64,000 nucleotides of DNA, taken from Ignavibacteriales bacterium (lineage in GTDB: Bacteria; Bacteroidota; Ignavibacteria; UBA10030; SZUA-254). Both the position numbers and the translations under genes were made by a program. Positions 44,358 to 54,038 of this stretch are shown one piece after another. Location: NCBI GenBank assembly GCA_016214905.1, contig JACRMQ010000007.1, forward strand, positions 62,001-126,000, given 5' to 3'. The notes under the pieces are model-generated. The model was not told the origin of the DNA. It did no database searches and worked only from the letters and a program-made list of their open reading frames with translations. Every line of letters begins with the position of its first letter. Within the stretch, counting starts at the first letter, position 1.

Positions 44358-47300
44358 TTATTTCTCAGAAGCAGTTGCGACTACGTCGGGTACTGTATCG
44401 TTTATTTTTTTCTTCGTTACTTTATTGTAGAATTTTTTAATAAAAGCTGGTACTGTTTCCTTCCACTCATCAACCTTCGTGTACACAACAGGAACAAGAA
44501 CAAGCGTCAACAACAGCGAGCTTGTCAAGCCGCCGATTAACGCCAACGCAAGCCCCGACTTCCACTCAGAACCGGAGCTCAGACTTGTCGCTATTGGAAA
44601 CATCGCTACAATCATGGATGCGGTGGTCATTAGAATTGGACGCAATCGTGTGTTACCTGCTTCAAGCAATGCATCATGAACGGAAAGTTTCTGTTCTTCC
44701 CTCATTTGATTCGTGCGATCAACAAGTAATATCGCATTTTTGCCAACGAGCCCAACAAGCATAATTATACCTAGTATCGTAAAAATGCTTAACGCTTTTC
44801 CGGTCAATGCAAGGGTTAATAACGCTCCGATCATCGCAACCGGAATGGAGAACAGCACGATAAACGGATAAATAAATGAATCGAACAAAGCAACCATAAT
44901 CAAATAAACAAACAATATCGCGGCCATCAATGCCAACCCTAAATCTCCAAAACCCTCGGAACGGTTTTTCTCGTCACCGAGATATGTTACAATAATCTCG
45001 GGTGGTAAACCTTTTCTCGCAATTTCTTTTTTTATGTCGCTTGCAACGTCACCCGCTGGTCTTCCGATTACTTGAGAATAAACTATCACCGAATAATTCC
45101 GATCCTGCCGTTGAAGTTTGGTCGGACCGGTAGTGAGTATGGTTGACGCGAATTGCTTCAACTCAATCATCTGTCCTTTTCTGTTAAGAAACGTCAGGTT
45201 TTGGATATCGCTTGTTTTAGTTCTATCAAACTGATCGAGTATTATTCTAATCGGATATTCGCTTGCACCATCACGGAACTTCGAATCATCGTCACCGTTG
45301 AATGCCGTACGCAAGCCCGCCCCGACTTCTCCGAGATTCAAGCCAAGATCTGCCATTTTTTCTCGGTCAATCTCGATGCGCGTTTCCGGTTTTCCCTCTT
45401 CAGAAGAAAGTCTTACATCTGCCGTACCTCTCACCGATTTAACCATGCTCGATAATTTTGACGCAGCGGCACGAACTTCATTATAATCGGTACCGCTTAC
45501 CGCAATCTGAACAGGAGACTGGTTTGCGGTTCCAAAAATACCAATCGGGCTCACGCGCACTTTCACTCCGGGCATCTTGTAAATCTTACTGCGTATCTCA
45601 CTGCTTATATCATCGGTTGATCTGTTGCGTAACTCCTTTGGGATTAAAGTTACATTGATCTCGGCAACATTATTGGATGATTGTCCAATAAATCCTTCGG
45701 TTGAAACACCTGCATTAACATACATTTTCTGTACTTCGGGGATTGCAGAAACAATTTTTTCCGCTTGCAGGGCTATATAATTCGTATGCTCAAGCGTTGA
45801 TCCCGGCGGGAGTTCCATGGTGACGGTAAATTCACCACGATCGACCGGCGTCATGAATTCAGTTCCGATAAAACCCAAAGGGATAAGAGCGAACGATGCT
45901 ATAAATAATACAAGTGAAATGAGCGCGACTTTTCCACGATGTTTCAATCCCCATCTTAGAATCTTTTGATATTCTTCCGCAAATTTATGATACTGTGCCT
46001 CAAACCAAACAGCAAATTTACCGATAAGATTTGCTCTTGTTTGCCTTTCTAACTTTGCGAAACGCGAAGCGAGCATCGGTGTGATTGTGAACGACACAAA
46101 TAAACTCATCAACGTGGAGAAGACAACAACAAGCGCAAACTCGCGAAGGATATTACCTACGATCCCGGAGACCAAAGCCAGAGGTACGAATACAACCACG
46201 TCTACCAGTGTGATAGACAATGCCGCAAAACCTATTTCATTTCTTCCACGAAGAGAAGCTTTTTTCCGTTCATCACCTTTTTCAAGATGGCGGTATATAT
46301 TTTCCAGAACTACTATCGAGTCGTCGACAAGTATACCAATCACCAATGATAAACCAAGAAGCGTCATCAAATTCAGTGTAAACCCAAAAGCGTAAATAGC
46401 AATGAATGTTGTTATGAGTGATGTAGGAATCGCGATCATAACAATTACAGAGTTTCGAATGCTGTGGAGGAATGCTAGCATTACAACCGCGACGAATATG
46501 ATCGCAAGCATGAGGTCGTGTTTCACCGCATCGGCTGCATCAGTTGTGAAGATAGAGCCATCCTGCGCAATCTCAAATTTTAATCCGATGTTGGTATAAT
46601 CTTTTTCAAGTTTAGCGAGTTCTGCGCGGACAATCTGACTGACTTCTACCGAGTTCGCTTCGCCCTGTTTTTGAACAAGAATACCGATAGATGTTTTACC
46701 GTTTATACGGCTGAGAGTCGAGTAATCTTTCCGCCCATCTTCCACTTCGGCTATATCGGCAAGACGAATATCTCCTCCCTGCTTTGGCTGCCCAACAACC
46801 AATGTGCGCAACTCATCTATTGAATTATATTTACCTGCAAGCCGAACAATATATTGATAATCACCATCTTTTACTTTTCCGGTGGGGAAATCCATGTTGG
46901 ATGATTTTATTAACTGTGTAACTTGCAGTAAAGACAATCCGTACGAACGAAGTTTTTGCGGATCGACATTTACTTTTATTTCACGCTCATCACCGCCAAC
47001 AAGTGTAATTTGCCCAACTCCGGCAAGCTTAGCAAGCCGCGGCTGAATACGATCATCGAGCAATTGATAAAAATCTCTTGATGGCATCCTCGCTGTTACA
47101 CCCATTCTAAGCACGGGAAGTTCGTCTAAAGCAAATTTTGTTATCGACGGAGTTTTCGATCCCGAAGGAAGCAGGTTGGAGACCTCGTTGACTTTACGCT
47201 GAACGTCCTGAAGCGCGACGCTGATGCTCGCCTTCATTGAAAATTCCAAAGATACAATTGAAACACCTTCTTGCGACGTTGCATATACGGTTGAAACTTT

Positions 47301-47525
47301 ATCGATGCCGGATACCGCATCCTCCAATACTTTCGTCACCGATGTTTCTACTTCCTGAGGCGATGCCCCCGGATAAGCTGTTATTATCACCAAAAACGGA
47401 GGTGTAATTTTCGGCAGTAACTCGTATTTCAACTGATTGTAGCTGAATAAACCGAGTACACCTAATATCGTAAACACAACGATGACGAGAGTGGGTCGTT
47501 TAATTGATAATTCAGTAATTGTCAT
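44358..47525 (-). CDS. RND-family (AcrB/HAE1-type) efflux pump
   Basis: This 1055-residue inner-membrane pump has the RND plan of 12 helices and two large periplasmic loops. The proton-relay aspartates appear in LVDDSIVVLEN near residue 402, matching the DD of AcrB, so it is proton-driven. The N-terminus SIKRPTLVIVVF and the C-terminal helices are typical. It is encoded after its adaptor and TolC-like partner, giving a complete tripartite pump. Substrates cannot be read from sequence; the AcrB type usually exports hydrophobic drugs, dyes or detergents. Confidence 0.94.
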   Translation of the reverse strand: MTITELSIKRPTLVIVVFTILGVLGLFSYNQLKYELLPKITPPFLVIITAYPGASPQEVETSVTKVLEDAVSGIDKVSTVYATSQEGVSIVSLEFSMKASISVALQDVQRKVNEVSNLLPSGSKTPSITKFALDELPVLRMGVTARMPSRDFYQLLDDRIQPRLAKLAGVGQITLVGGDEREIKVNVDPQKLRSYGLSLLQVTQLIKSSNMDFPTGKVKDGDYQYIVRLAGKYNSIDELRTLVVGQPKQGGDIRLADIAEVEDGRKDYSTLSRINGKTSIGILVQKQGEANSVEVSQIVRAELAKLEKDYTNIGLKFEIAQDGSIFTTDAADAVKHDLMLAIIFVAVVMLAFLHSIRNSVIVMIAIPTSLITTFIAIYAFGFTLNLMTLLGLSLVIGILVDDSIVVLENIYRHLEKGDERKKASLRGRNEIGFAALSITLVDVVVFVPLALVSGIVGNILREFALVVVFSTLMSLFVSFTITPMLASRFAKLERQTRANLIGKFAVWFEAQYHKFAEEYQKILRWGLKHRGKVALISLVLFIASFALIPLGFIGTEFMTPVDRGEFTVTMELPPGSTLEHTNYIALQAEKIVSAIPEVQKMYVNAGVSTEGFIGQSSNNVAEINVTLIPKELRNRSTDDISSEIRSKIYKMPGVKVRVSPIGIFGTANQSPVQIAVSGTDYNEVRAAASKLSSMVKSVRGTADVRLSSEEGKPETRIEIDREKMADLGLNLGEVGAGLRTAFNGDDDSKFRDGASEYPIRIILDQFDRTKTSDIQNLTFLNRKGQMIELKQFASTILTTGPTKLQRQDRNYSVIVYSQVIGRPAGDVASDIKKEIARKGLPPEIIVTYLGDEKNRSEGFGDLGLALMAAILFVYLIMVALFDSFIYPFIVLFSIPVAMIGALLTLALTGKALSIFTILGIIMLVGLVGKNAILLVDRTNQMREEQKLSVHDALLEAGNTRLRPILMTTASMIVAMFPIATSLSSGSEWKSGLALALIGGLTSSLLLTLVLVPVVYTKVDEWKETVPAFIKKFYNKVTKKKINDTVPDVVATASEK

Positions 47526-47588
47526 AATTTATTTTCCTTGCGTCCTGCCGGTGATTCCAAAAATATCAAGCATAAAACTGGCAGGTGA

Positions 47589-48662
47589 TTATTTAATAAT
47601 TGTTACCGCGACACTATCCTGTAAATTATTCTGTCCATTGGTAACGATAACATCGCCTTCTTTTAAACCTTCAAGCACAGAAATAAAATTTCCGACCTCG
47701 GAACCGGCGACAATATTTCTGATGCGCGCGATGTTTCCCTCTACAATATAAACCTGAGGTGTTTTCATACTACCCACAAGCGCTTCACGTGGAATGGCAA
47801 GAATTTCTGTATTCCCTTTTGATGTAAAAGAAATTCGTCCGAACATTCCTGCTTTCAACGGGTGTTGTTTAGAATTCTCGAGCGTTACTTCGACAGGATA
47901 TGTGTGTGCCTCATCCGCTTTTGAGCTGATAGACTTAATTTTACCCGCATACTTTATTCCAGGATAAACATCGGTACCAACCTGGACTTTATCGCCAACT
48001 TTCAAACAGAACGCGTCACTCTCCGAAACGTTTATTTTTACTTTGAGCCGCGATATATCTACAACATTCGCGACGGGCATATTGTTGGAAACATAAGTGC
48101 CGACATCTACAGTTCTAGAGGTGACAATTCCTGAAATCGGTGTGCTGATTTTTGTATCGTTATATTGCCTGCGTGCCGCGATGTATTGCGCCTCGGCAGC
48201 TTTGATGGCAAGCCGGGCACCTTCTATTTGCTGTTCGGTTGCGGAATTTTGTTTATACAACATTTCAAATCTTTCAAGATCCTTTTTTGCTTTCTCGTAG
48301 TTAGTTTCGGCCGAAATGTATGCGGCTTTTTTTAATTCGTCGTCTACCTGAACTATCGTAGCACCTGCTATAACATGCTGGCCCACTTCGGCATGAACAG
48401 CAATTACTTTTCCCGATGTTTCTGAAATAATTGCTACGTCATTATTAGCGGCAATCGTTCCAACCATCGAACGTGTTGAGGCAATAGTTTGTTTTCCGGC
48501 TTTCGTCACAGATACCGACATTGAGCTTAACATTTCACTTGTCGATTTTGCGGTGCTGCGCGATTTGTTATAAAATAAAATTGCAATGATCGCCGCCAGC
48601 ACAACCGCGGTCACGATTATTATTCTGATATTTTTCATTTTCATTATTCCTTTTGATTTCAA
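47589..48662 (-). CDS. RND efflux periplasmic adaptor (membrane fusion protein)
   Basis: The 357-residue protein has one N-terminal transmembrane segment (residues 11-26), a biotinyl-lipoyl-like hairpin domain (ISETSGKVIAVHAEVGQHVIAGATIVQV), an alpha-helical hairpin, and a beta-barrel domain ending in GLKEGDVIVTNG, as in AcrA/MexA-type adaptors. It joins the pump (63 bases downstream) to the outer-membrane channel whose gene is six bases upstream. Confidence 0.92.
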   Translation of the reverse strand: MKSKGIMKMKNIRIIIVTAVVLAAIIAILFYNKSRSTAKSTSEMLSSMSVSVTKAGKQTIASTRSMVGTIAANNDVAIISETSGKVIAVHAEVGQHVIAGATIVQVDDELKKAAYISAETNYEKAKKDLERFEMLYKQNSATEQQIEGARLAIKAAEAQYIAARRQYNDTKISTPISGIVTSRTVDVGTYVSNNMPVANVVDISRLKVKINVSESDAFCLKVGDKVQVGTDVYPGIKYAGKIKSISSKADEAHTYPVEVTLENSKQHPLKAGMFGRISFTSKGNTEILAIPREALVGSMKTPQVYIVEGNIARIRNIVAGSEVGNFISVLEGLKEGDVIVTNGQNNLQDSVAVTIIK

Positions 48663-48667
48663 TAGGT

Positions 48668-49996
48668 TTACCTACTTTGTCCGATCGCTTTTTGCAGCCG
48701 GGCATCGGCAAGATTGAAGTCGACAAGCGCCTGAATGTAATTCCATTTTGCTTGCATTTGAGCCGCCTCTGCGTCGAGAAGATCGGAATTTAATGCCAAC
48801 CCCGATTTGAACTTATCGTTGGTAATACGATAATTTTCTTCTGCCTGAGAAACACCTTTGTGGGCAACCGAGATTCGTTCTTTAGATTGATTGAAGTTGT
48901 AATAACATTGAGTGATGTCCAGCGTTATCCCGTCTTTAATCTGTGCGTAACTATCGCGCGCTTGAGCAAGCTGTGCTTGCGCCTGATCGGTCTGATGAAT
49001 TGTCGCTCCCCAATTCCAAATATCTAGAGAGGCGGATAGTGAAACATCCCATGTATCTTTGAATTTATCCTGAGCTGGAAAAATTCGCTGGTTGGGTCTC
49101 GCGTAATTGTAATTACCGATGAGGAATATTTGCGGGAACCAACCGGAGCGGGCAATCGATACACCCGTTTCACTTGCCTTCACACGCATATCCATCGCTT
49201 TTAGATCGGAACGGTTTTCAATTCCCTTTCGTATAAGTGAATTTAAATCCCCATATTCGTTTGGTTGATGTTCGGCAGGTGAAGCAATTTCAATATATGT
49301 TTCAAGCGGCAAACCGATAAGACTGTTCAGGGCGATCATCGAAAGCCGAACATTATTCAGCACATCGATTTGCATAACTTGAATATTTGAGAGTTGGACT
49401 TCCACTTTGAGGAGTTCATTTTTTGTGACAATTCCCTGCGCGAAAAAATTCTGCACATCTTTAAGGTGAGATTTAATCTGTTCAACATTTTCATCGATAA
49501 CTTTTTTCGATTCAATCGCTTTGAAAACATTCCAGTATGAATTTTGTATGTTATAAATAAGATCAACTTTATCTTTCTCATAATCTTCCGAAGCCGCATC
49601 AGCGGAATAACCCGCAAGTTTTGAACTGTTAAAGAGTTTCAGACCAGTGAATATCGGCTGCTGAAGTGTAAGCCGCATGGAATAGTTATCGAGCACAGCG
49701 GGAGAAACCGTGATCTTTTGTGGCATTATAGGCCCGAACGGGCCAATTTCAAACGGTGGCACTTCGCTGAGTCGGGTGTATGAACCGCCGAATTTAAGTG
49801 TTGGAAATAACATTCCGGTCACCTCGCTCGATTTTGCATCTGCATACTCAACCTTCATCAGCGATGAATGAAGTGATTTGCTGTTTTCCAAACCCGAAGC
49901 AATCGCCTGCTCAACTGTGAGCTTTACTTTATCTTGTGCGTTTCCCGTGGTGCTAACCGTGAAAATTAGAATAAAAAAGAATATTTTGTTGAACAT
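48668..49996 (-). CDS. TolC-family outer-membrane efflux channel
   Basis: The 442-residue protein has a signal peptide (ending TGNAQ) and the two repeated TolC/OEP domains: LTVEQAIASGLENS at the start of the first and ENRSDLKAMDMRVKASE within the second, with long helices for the periplasmic barrel. It provides the outer-membrane exit for the pump. The gene begins three bases after the TetR stop. Confidence 0.9.
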   Translation of the reverse strand: MFNKIFFFILIFTVSTTGNAQDKVKLTVEQAIASGLENSKSLHSSLMKVEYADAKSSEVTGMLFPTLKFGGSYTRLSEVPPFEIGPFGPIMPQKITVSPAVLDNYSMRLTLQQPIFTGLKLFNSSKLAGYSADAASEDYEKDKVDLIYNIQNSYWNVFKAIESKKVIDENVEQIKSHLKDVQNFFAQGIVTKNELLKVEVQLSNIQVMQIDVLNNVRLSMIALNSLIGLPLETYIEIASPAEHQPNEYGDLNSLIRKGIENRSDLKAMDMRVKASETGVSIARSGWFPQIFLIGNYNYARPNQRIFPAQDKFKDTWDVSLSASLDIWNWGATIHQTDQAQAQLAQARDSYAQIKDGITLDITQCYYNFNQSKERISVAHKGVSQAEENYRITNDKFKSGLALNSDLLDAEAAQMQAKWNYIQALVDFNLADARLQKAIGQSR

Positions 49997-49999
49997 TTT

Positions 50000-50641
50000 T
50001 TATTTCCTTTTCTTTTTAATAATCTTATTATTGCGGTGAAGAAGTTTCGATTTTGTATTTTTTGTCATGATTCCTTCAAAAAATATTTTTACGATAGTTT
50101 CGTAAACCTGTGAAGCGGTAAAAGGTATTTGCGTTAAAACTTCGGGGCTGATAACGTTTTCAATCATGTTATTGTATATCATCAACATTAATTGCTGATC
50201 GATATCCTTTCTGAAAACACCTTTTGCTACCCCCTCTTTTAACAGCTTGCCGAAATCTTCCAAAATTCTTTTCGAACGGAAATCGGATATCTGCTTCCAC
50301 ACGTGCGGAGCGTTTTTTTCAAGATCCTCGATTAACGGTTTTCCCATTTTTGCAATGTGAAGCGCGGCATGCGTCATCATCTGTTGAAGTTTTTCAGCGA
50401 AATCCAATACCGGGTTCTCAATTATTTGTTTGCAGCATTTTTCAACTTCACTGAGAGTTTTCGCCGTAACCGCGCCAACCAAATCATCTTTGCTCGGATA
50501 ATACTTATAGATTGTTTTTTTGCTCATTCCCATCTTTGCAGCAATTTCATCTACGGTAACTCTGCTGAATCCGTGGCTGAAGAATTGATCGCGCGCAGTA
50601 ATTAGAATTCTGTTTTTAATTTCGGCTTCTATATCTGTCAT
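50000..50641 (-). CDS. TetR/AcrR-family repressor of the efflux operon
   Basis: From the ATG at 50641 this 213-residue protein begins with a TetR DNA-binding helix-turn-helix (ILITARDQFFSHGFSRVTVDEIAAKMGMSKKTIYKYYPSK without break). A TetR-type C-terminal ligand domain follows. An alternative TTG start at 50659 has no better ribosome binding site. It is the first gene of the efflux operon, so it should control its own promoter and that of the pump, binding the palindromes at 50688-50725. Confidence 0.9.
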   Translation of the reverse strand: MTDIEAEIKNRILITARDQFFSHGFSRVTVDEIAAKMGMSKKTIYKYYPSKDDLVGAVTAKTLSEVEKCCKQIIENPVLDFAEKLQQMMTHAALHIAKMGKPLIEDLEKNAPHVWKQISDFRSKRILEDFGKLLKEGVAKGVFRKDIDQQLMLMIYNNMIENVISPEVLTQIPFTASQVYETIVKIFFEGIMTKNTKSKLLHRNNKIIKKKRK

Positions 50642-50687
50642 TTTGAGCAATCTGTGCAATTAATAGTCGATTATTTGTGGTATTCTG

Positions 50688-50704
50688 GAAACTTATATAG
50701 TTTC
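50688..50704. promoter_or_regulatory. TetR operator candidate 1
   Basis: GAAACTTATATAGTTTC is a dyad with perfect six-base arms (GAAACT/AGTTTC). It lies 47-63 bases upstream of the TetR start, just downstream of the predicted promoter, a position where binding would block transcription. Confidence 0.55.
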
Positions 50705-50709
50705 TACGG

Positions 50710-50725
50710 TTTCCAATATAGGAAA
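50710..50725. promoter_or_regulatory. TetR operator candidate 2 overlapping the promoter
   Basis: TTTCC (50710-50714) and GGAAA (50721-50725) form a dyad over AATATA. The centre overlaps the predicted -7 element (minus-strand TATATTGG, 50713-50720). The dyad shares the GAAA/TTTC words of candidate 1, which suggests one repressor recognising both. Confidence 0.5.
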
Positions 50726-50744
50726 TTACATACTTAGGAGCAAA
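50713..50744 (-). promoter_or_regulatory. Bacteroidota-type promoter for the efflux operon
   Basis: On the minus strand TTTG (50741-50744) is followed after 20 bases by TATATTGG (50713-50720). This fits the Bacteroidota sigma-A pattern TTTG-N19/20-TAnnTTTG with one mismatch in the second box. The transcript would begin just upstream of operator candidate 1. Confidence 0.5.
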
Positions 50745-50843
50745 TGTTCGATTGGGGAATTATGAATTTTATAGTTATATAAATAGTTGAATATTTGGTT
50801 GCCCCGTTGTGGAATTCACGAATAAAGCTTTTTTTGCAATTAA

Positions 50844-53800
50844 CTACTTATATTCATCCCAGCTCTTTATCGACAATTCACTTGTAGAATATTTGTGAAT
50901 CGCATTTACATATCTCCGCGCAAACTCGATGTTAGTGATCAATGAGATATTAAGGTCGACTGCTTTCCTCCGGATATTATAATCATTCTCCAACGACTGT
51001 GCATCGGCATCTTTCGGAATATTGATGACGAGATCAACTTTACGTTCAGTCAACACGGAAATCACTTCCGATATATTACCGTTGCGTTGCCAGTTTAGCG
51101 GTTCAACCGTAAGGTTATTTTCTTTCAAGAAGTTCGCCGTACCTTCGGTCGCGTAAATCTTTATTCCCATTTCTGCTAATAAGCGGGCTTCACTTAAAAA
51201 GTCGGTTTTGTTTTTGAGCGATCCGGTCGATAGTAAAACAGATTTCGGTGAAACATTCACACCTGTGGAAATCAAACTTTTTAGAAAAGCTTCATCAAAA
51301 TCGTCGCCAAGGCATGCAACTTCCCCCGTCGATGTCATCTCCACACCGAGAGCGGGGTCCGAACCTTTCAAGCGCGTAAATGAAAATTGCGGCGCTTTCA
51401 CACCGACGTAATCCAGATCGAATGCAGAACTTCTGAATTCCGGTACATCGGAATCTATAATTAGTTTTGTAGCAATATCGATGAAGTTGATCTTTAGAAT
51501 TTTTGAAACAAACGGAAAACTTCTCGACGCCCGCAAATTGCATTCGATAACTTTCACGCTGTTCTCTTTCGCTATGAATTGAATGTTGAACGGTCCTGTG
51601 ATTTTTAATTCTTCCGCGATTTGTTTTGTGATCCGCTTAATTTTCCTGATAGTCTCCAGATACGTGCGCTGCGCCGGGAAAACAATTGTTGCATCGCCCG
51701 AATGTACTCCCGCGTTTTCAACATGTTCCGAGATTGCATAGCAAAATAATTTCCCGTTTTGCGCAACCGCATCTATTTCAATCTCGCGCGCGTCCGTAAT
51801 GAACTTGCTGATAACAACCGGGTGTTCTTTGCTGATATCGGAAGCTTTTATCAGATATTGCTCTAATTCGTTTTCGGTCAGAACAATACTCATAGCCGCA
51901 CCGCTTAATACGTAACTCGGGCGAATAAGAACCGGGTATCCTACTTTAACTGCAAACTTTTTCGCTTCCTTCAGATCGGTTAACTCATTCCACGCCGGTT
52001 GGTCAATTTGGAGACGGTCGAGTATTGCAGAAAATTTATGACGGTTTTCAGCGTTATCAATCTGCTCAGGTGAGGTTCCTAATATTTTAACCTTTGATTT
52101 GTTCAGCTTCATAGATAAATTATTCGGGATTTGTCCGCCCATCGAAACGATTACGCCAAGAGGATTTTCTTTCTCATAAATATCCATCACCCTTTCATAA
52201 CTCAACTCTTCGAAGTACAGCTTATCGCATATATCGTAATCGGTGCTCACCGTTTCCGGATTGTAGTTTATCATGGTAGTTTTATATTTCAGCTCGTTCA
52301 GCGTCATAACAGTATTTACGCAGCACCAATCGAATTCCACCGATGAACCGATACGATATGTTCCCGATCCGAGTACAATAATATTTTTTTCGTTTCCCGG
52401 CTGAACATCATCCTCATCGCCGTTGTAAGTCATGTATAAATAATTTGTCTTCGCCGGAAATTCTGCCGCAGTAGTATCGATTTGCTTGACCGAGGGAACA
52501 ATACCGAGAATTTTTCTTTTCACCCTCACGTCAGATTCGGATGAATGTGTCAGCATTCCGATTTGCTTATCGGAAAAACCTTTCTGCTTCGCTTCTTTTA
52601 TGATTGCCGGCGTCAAATTCTCTACTCGAAAATTCATTAGATTATTTTCAACTGCCACTATGTTTTTCATCTTATAAAGGAACCATCTATCAATCTTCGA
52701 TAGCTCGTGTATTCTATCTATAGAATATCCCTCTTTCAGCGCCTCCGCGACGGCAAGAATTCTTTTATCTGTCGGCGATTGAATTTCTTTTTCCAGATCT
52801 TCGAACCGTATATCGTTACAAACGTAACCGTTATAACCGAGATCCAGCATACGCAGCGCTTTTTGTAAAACTTCTTCGAAACTTCGCCCCAAAGCCATCA
52901 CCTCGCCAACCGATTTCATCTCGGAGCCGAGCAACGCGCTAACCTGTTTAAATTTCTGTAAATCCCACCGCGGCATTTTGAGCGCGATATAATCAAGCGC
53001 CGGCTCAAAGCAAGCGGAGGTTTCTTGCGTAACACTGTTCACAATTTCGTGAAGCGCGTAACCGAGCGTCAACTTTGTTGCGATAAACGCGAGCGGGTAT
53101 CCGGTAGCCTTCGATGCGAGAGCCGAACTTCTGCTAAGCCGTGCGTTTACTTCAATGATCCGATAATCATCGGAATTAGGATCAAACGCATACTGGATAT
53201 TGCACTCACCAACGATGCCAAGATGCCTGATGAGTTTGATTCCAATTGAGCGTAGTTTGAAATTTTCTGATGACGAAAGTGTTTGCACGGGCGCAACAAC
53301 AATGCTGTCGCCGGTGTGGATTCCCATCGGATCGACATTTTCCATCGAGCAGACGGTGATGCAGTTATCGAACGAATCGCGGACAATTTCATACTCTACT
53401 TCTTTCCAGCCGCGCAATGATTCTTCTATTAGAATTTGATCGGTAAAAGAAAATGCTCGAGTTGTTTTTTCAACCAATTCCTCTTCATTGTTCACGATGC
53501 CCGATCCAAGTCCGCCAAGCGCATAAGCAATCCGACACATTACCGGATAACCAATTTCTGCCGCCACGTTTATCGCCATCTCAACCGATTCCACCGTTTT
53601 ACTGTTAGGAACTTTCAAGCCGATTTCTTTCACACGCTGTGCGAAAAGAAGCCGGTCCTCCGTATCGATGATTGTTTCAACCGGTGTTCCAAGAACTTCG
53701 ATGTTATACTTTTTTAAAATCCCTTTTTTGAAAAGTTGAACTCCAAGATTCAAAGCGGTTTGTCCGCCGAATCCCAGAAGTATTGCGGATGGTTTTTCTT

Positions 53801-54038
53801 TCTGAATTATTCTCTCCACAAATTCAACGTTCACCGGAAGAAAATAGACTCTATCGGCTAAATGTTCCGATGTTTGAATTGTCGCGATGTTCGGATTGAT
53901 GAGCACGGTTTCTATTTTATCTTCTTTGAGTGCTTTGATCGCCTGACTGCCTGAGTAATCGAATTCACCCGCCTGACCGATTTGCAGAGCGCCTGAGCCG
54001 AGGATGAGAACTTTTTTAGGTCTTTTTCTTTTTATCAT
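50844..54038 (-). CDS. carB: Carbamoyl-phosphate synthase large subunit CarB
   Basis: CarB makes carbamoyl phosphate from ammonia, bicarbonate and two ATP for pyrimidine and arginine synthesis. The 1064-residue chain is two homologous ATP-grasp halves (first from KKVLILGSGALQIGQAGEFDYSG, second from IIVLGSGTYRIGSSVEFDW) and an MGS-like C-terminal regulatory domain. The length is close to E. coli CarB (1073). It begins four bases inside the end of carA. Confidence 0.95.
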   Translation of the reverse strand: MIKRKRPKKVLILGSGALQIGQAGEFDYSGSQAIKALKEDKIETVLINPNIATIQTSEHLADRVYFLPVNVEFVERIIQKEKPSAILLGFGGQTALNLGVQLFKKGILKKYNIEVLGTPVETIIDTEDRLLFAQRVKEIGLKVPNSKTVESVEMAINVAAEIGYPVMCRIAYALGGLGSGIVNNEEELVEKTTRAFSFTDQILIEESLRGWKEVEYEIVRDSFDNCITVCSMENVDPMGIHTGDSIVVAPVQTLSSSENFKLRSIGIKLIRHLGIVGECNIQYAFDPNSDDYRIIEVNARLSRSSALASKATGYPLAFIATKLTLGYALHEIVNSVTQETSACFEPALDYIALKMPRWDLQKFKQVSALLGSEMKSVGEVMALGRSFEEVLQKALRMLDLGYNGYVCNDIRFEDLEKEIQSPTDKRILAVAEALKEGYSIDRIHELSKIDRWFLYKMKNIVAVENNLMNFRVENLTPAIIKEAKQKGFSDKQIGMLTHSSESDVRVKRKILGIVPSVKQIDTTAAEFPAKTNYLYMTYNGDEDDVQPGNEKNIIVLGSGTYRIGSSVEFDWCCVNTVMTLNELKYKTTMINYNPETVSTDYDICDKLYFEELSYERVMDIYEKENPLGVIVSMGGQIPNNLSMKLNKSKVKILGTSPEQIDNAENRHKFSAILDRLQIDQPAWNELTDLKEAKKFAVKVGYPVLIRPSYVLSGAAMSIVLTENELEQYLIKASDISKEHPVVISKFITDAREIEIDAVAQNGKLFCYAISEHVENAGVHSGDATIVFPAQRTYLETIRKIKRITKQIAEELKITGPFNIQFIAKENSVKVIECNLRASRSFPFVSKILKINFIDIATKLIIDSDVPEFRSSAFDLDYVGVKAPQFSFTRLKGSDPALGVEMTSTGEVACLGDDFDEAFLKSLISTGVNVSPKSVLLSTGSLKNKTDFLSEARLLAEMGIKIYATEGTANFLKENNLTVEPLNWQRNGNISEVISVLTERKVDLVINIPKDADAQSLENDYNIRRKAVDLNISLITNIEFARRYVNAIHKYSTSELSIKSWDEYK

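Noticed and set aside
44283-44540. 85-codon + strand frame overlapping the RND pump end
   Set aside because: It is antisense to the conserved end of the pump and low in any recognisable motif.
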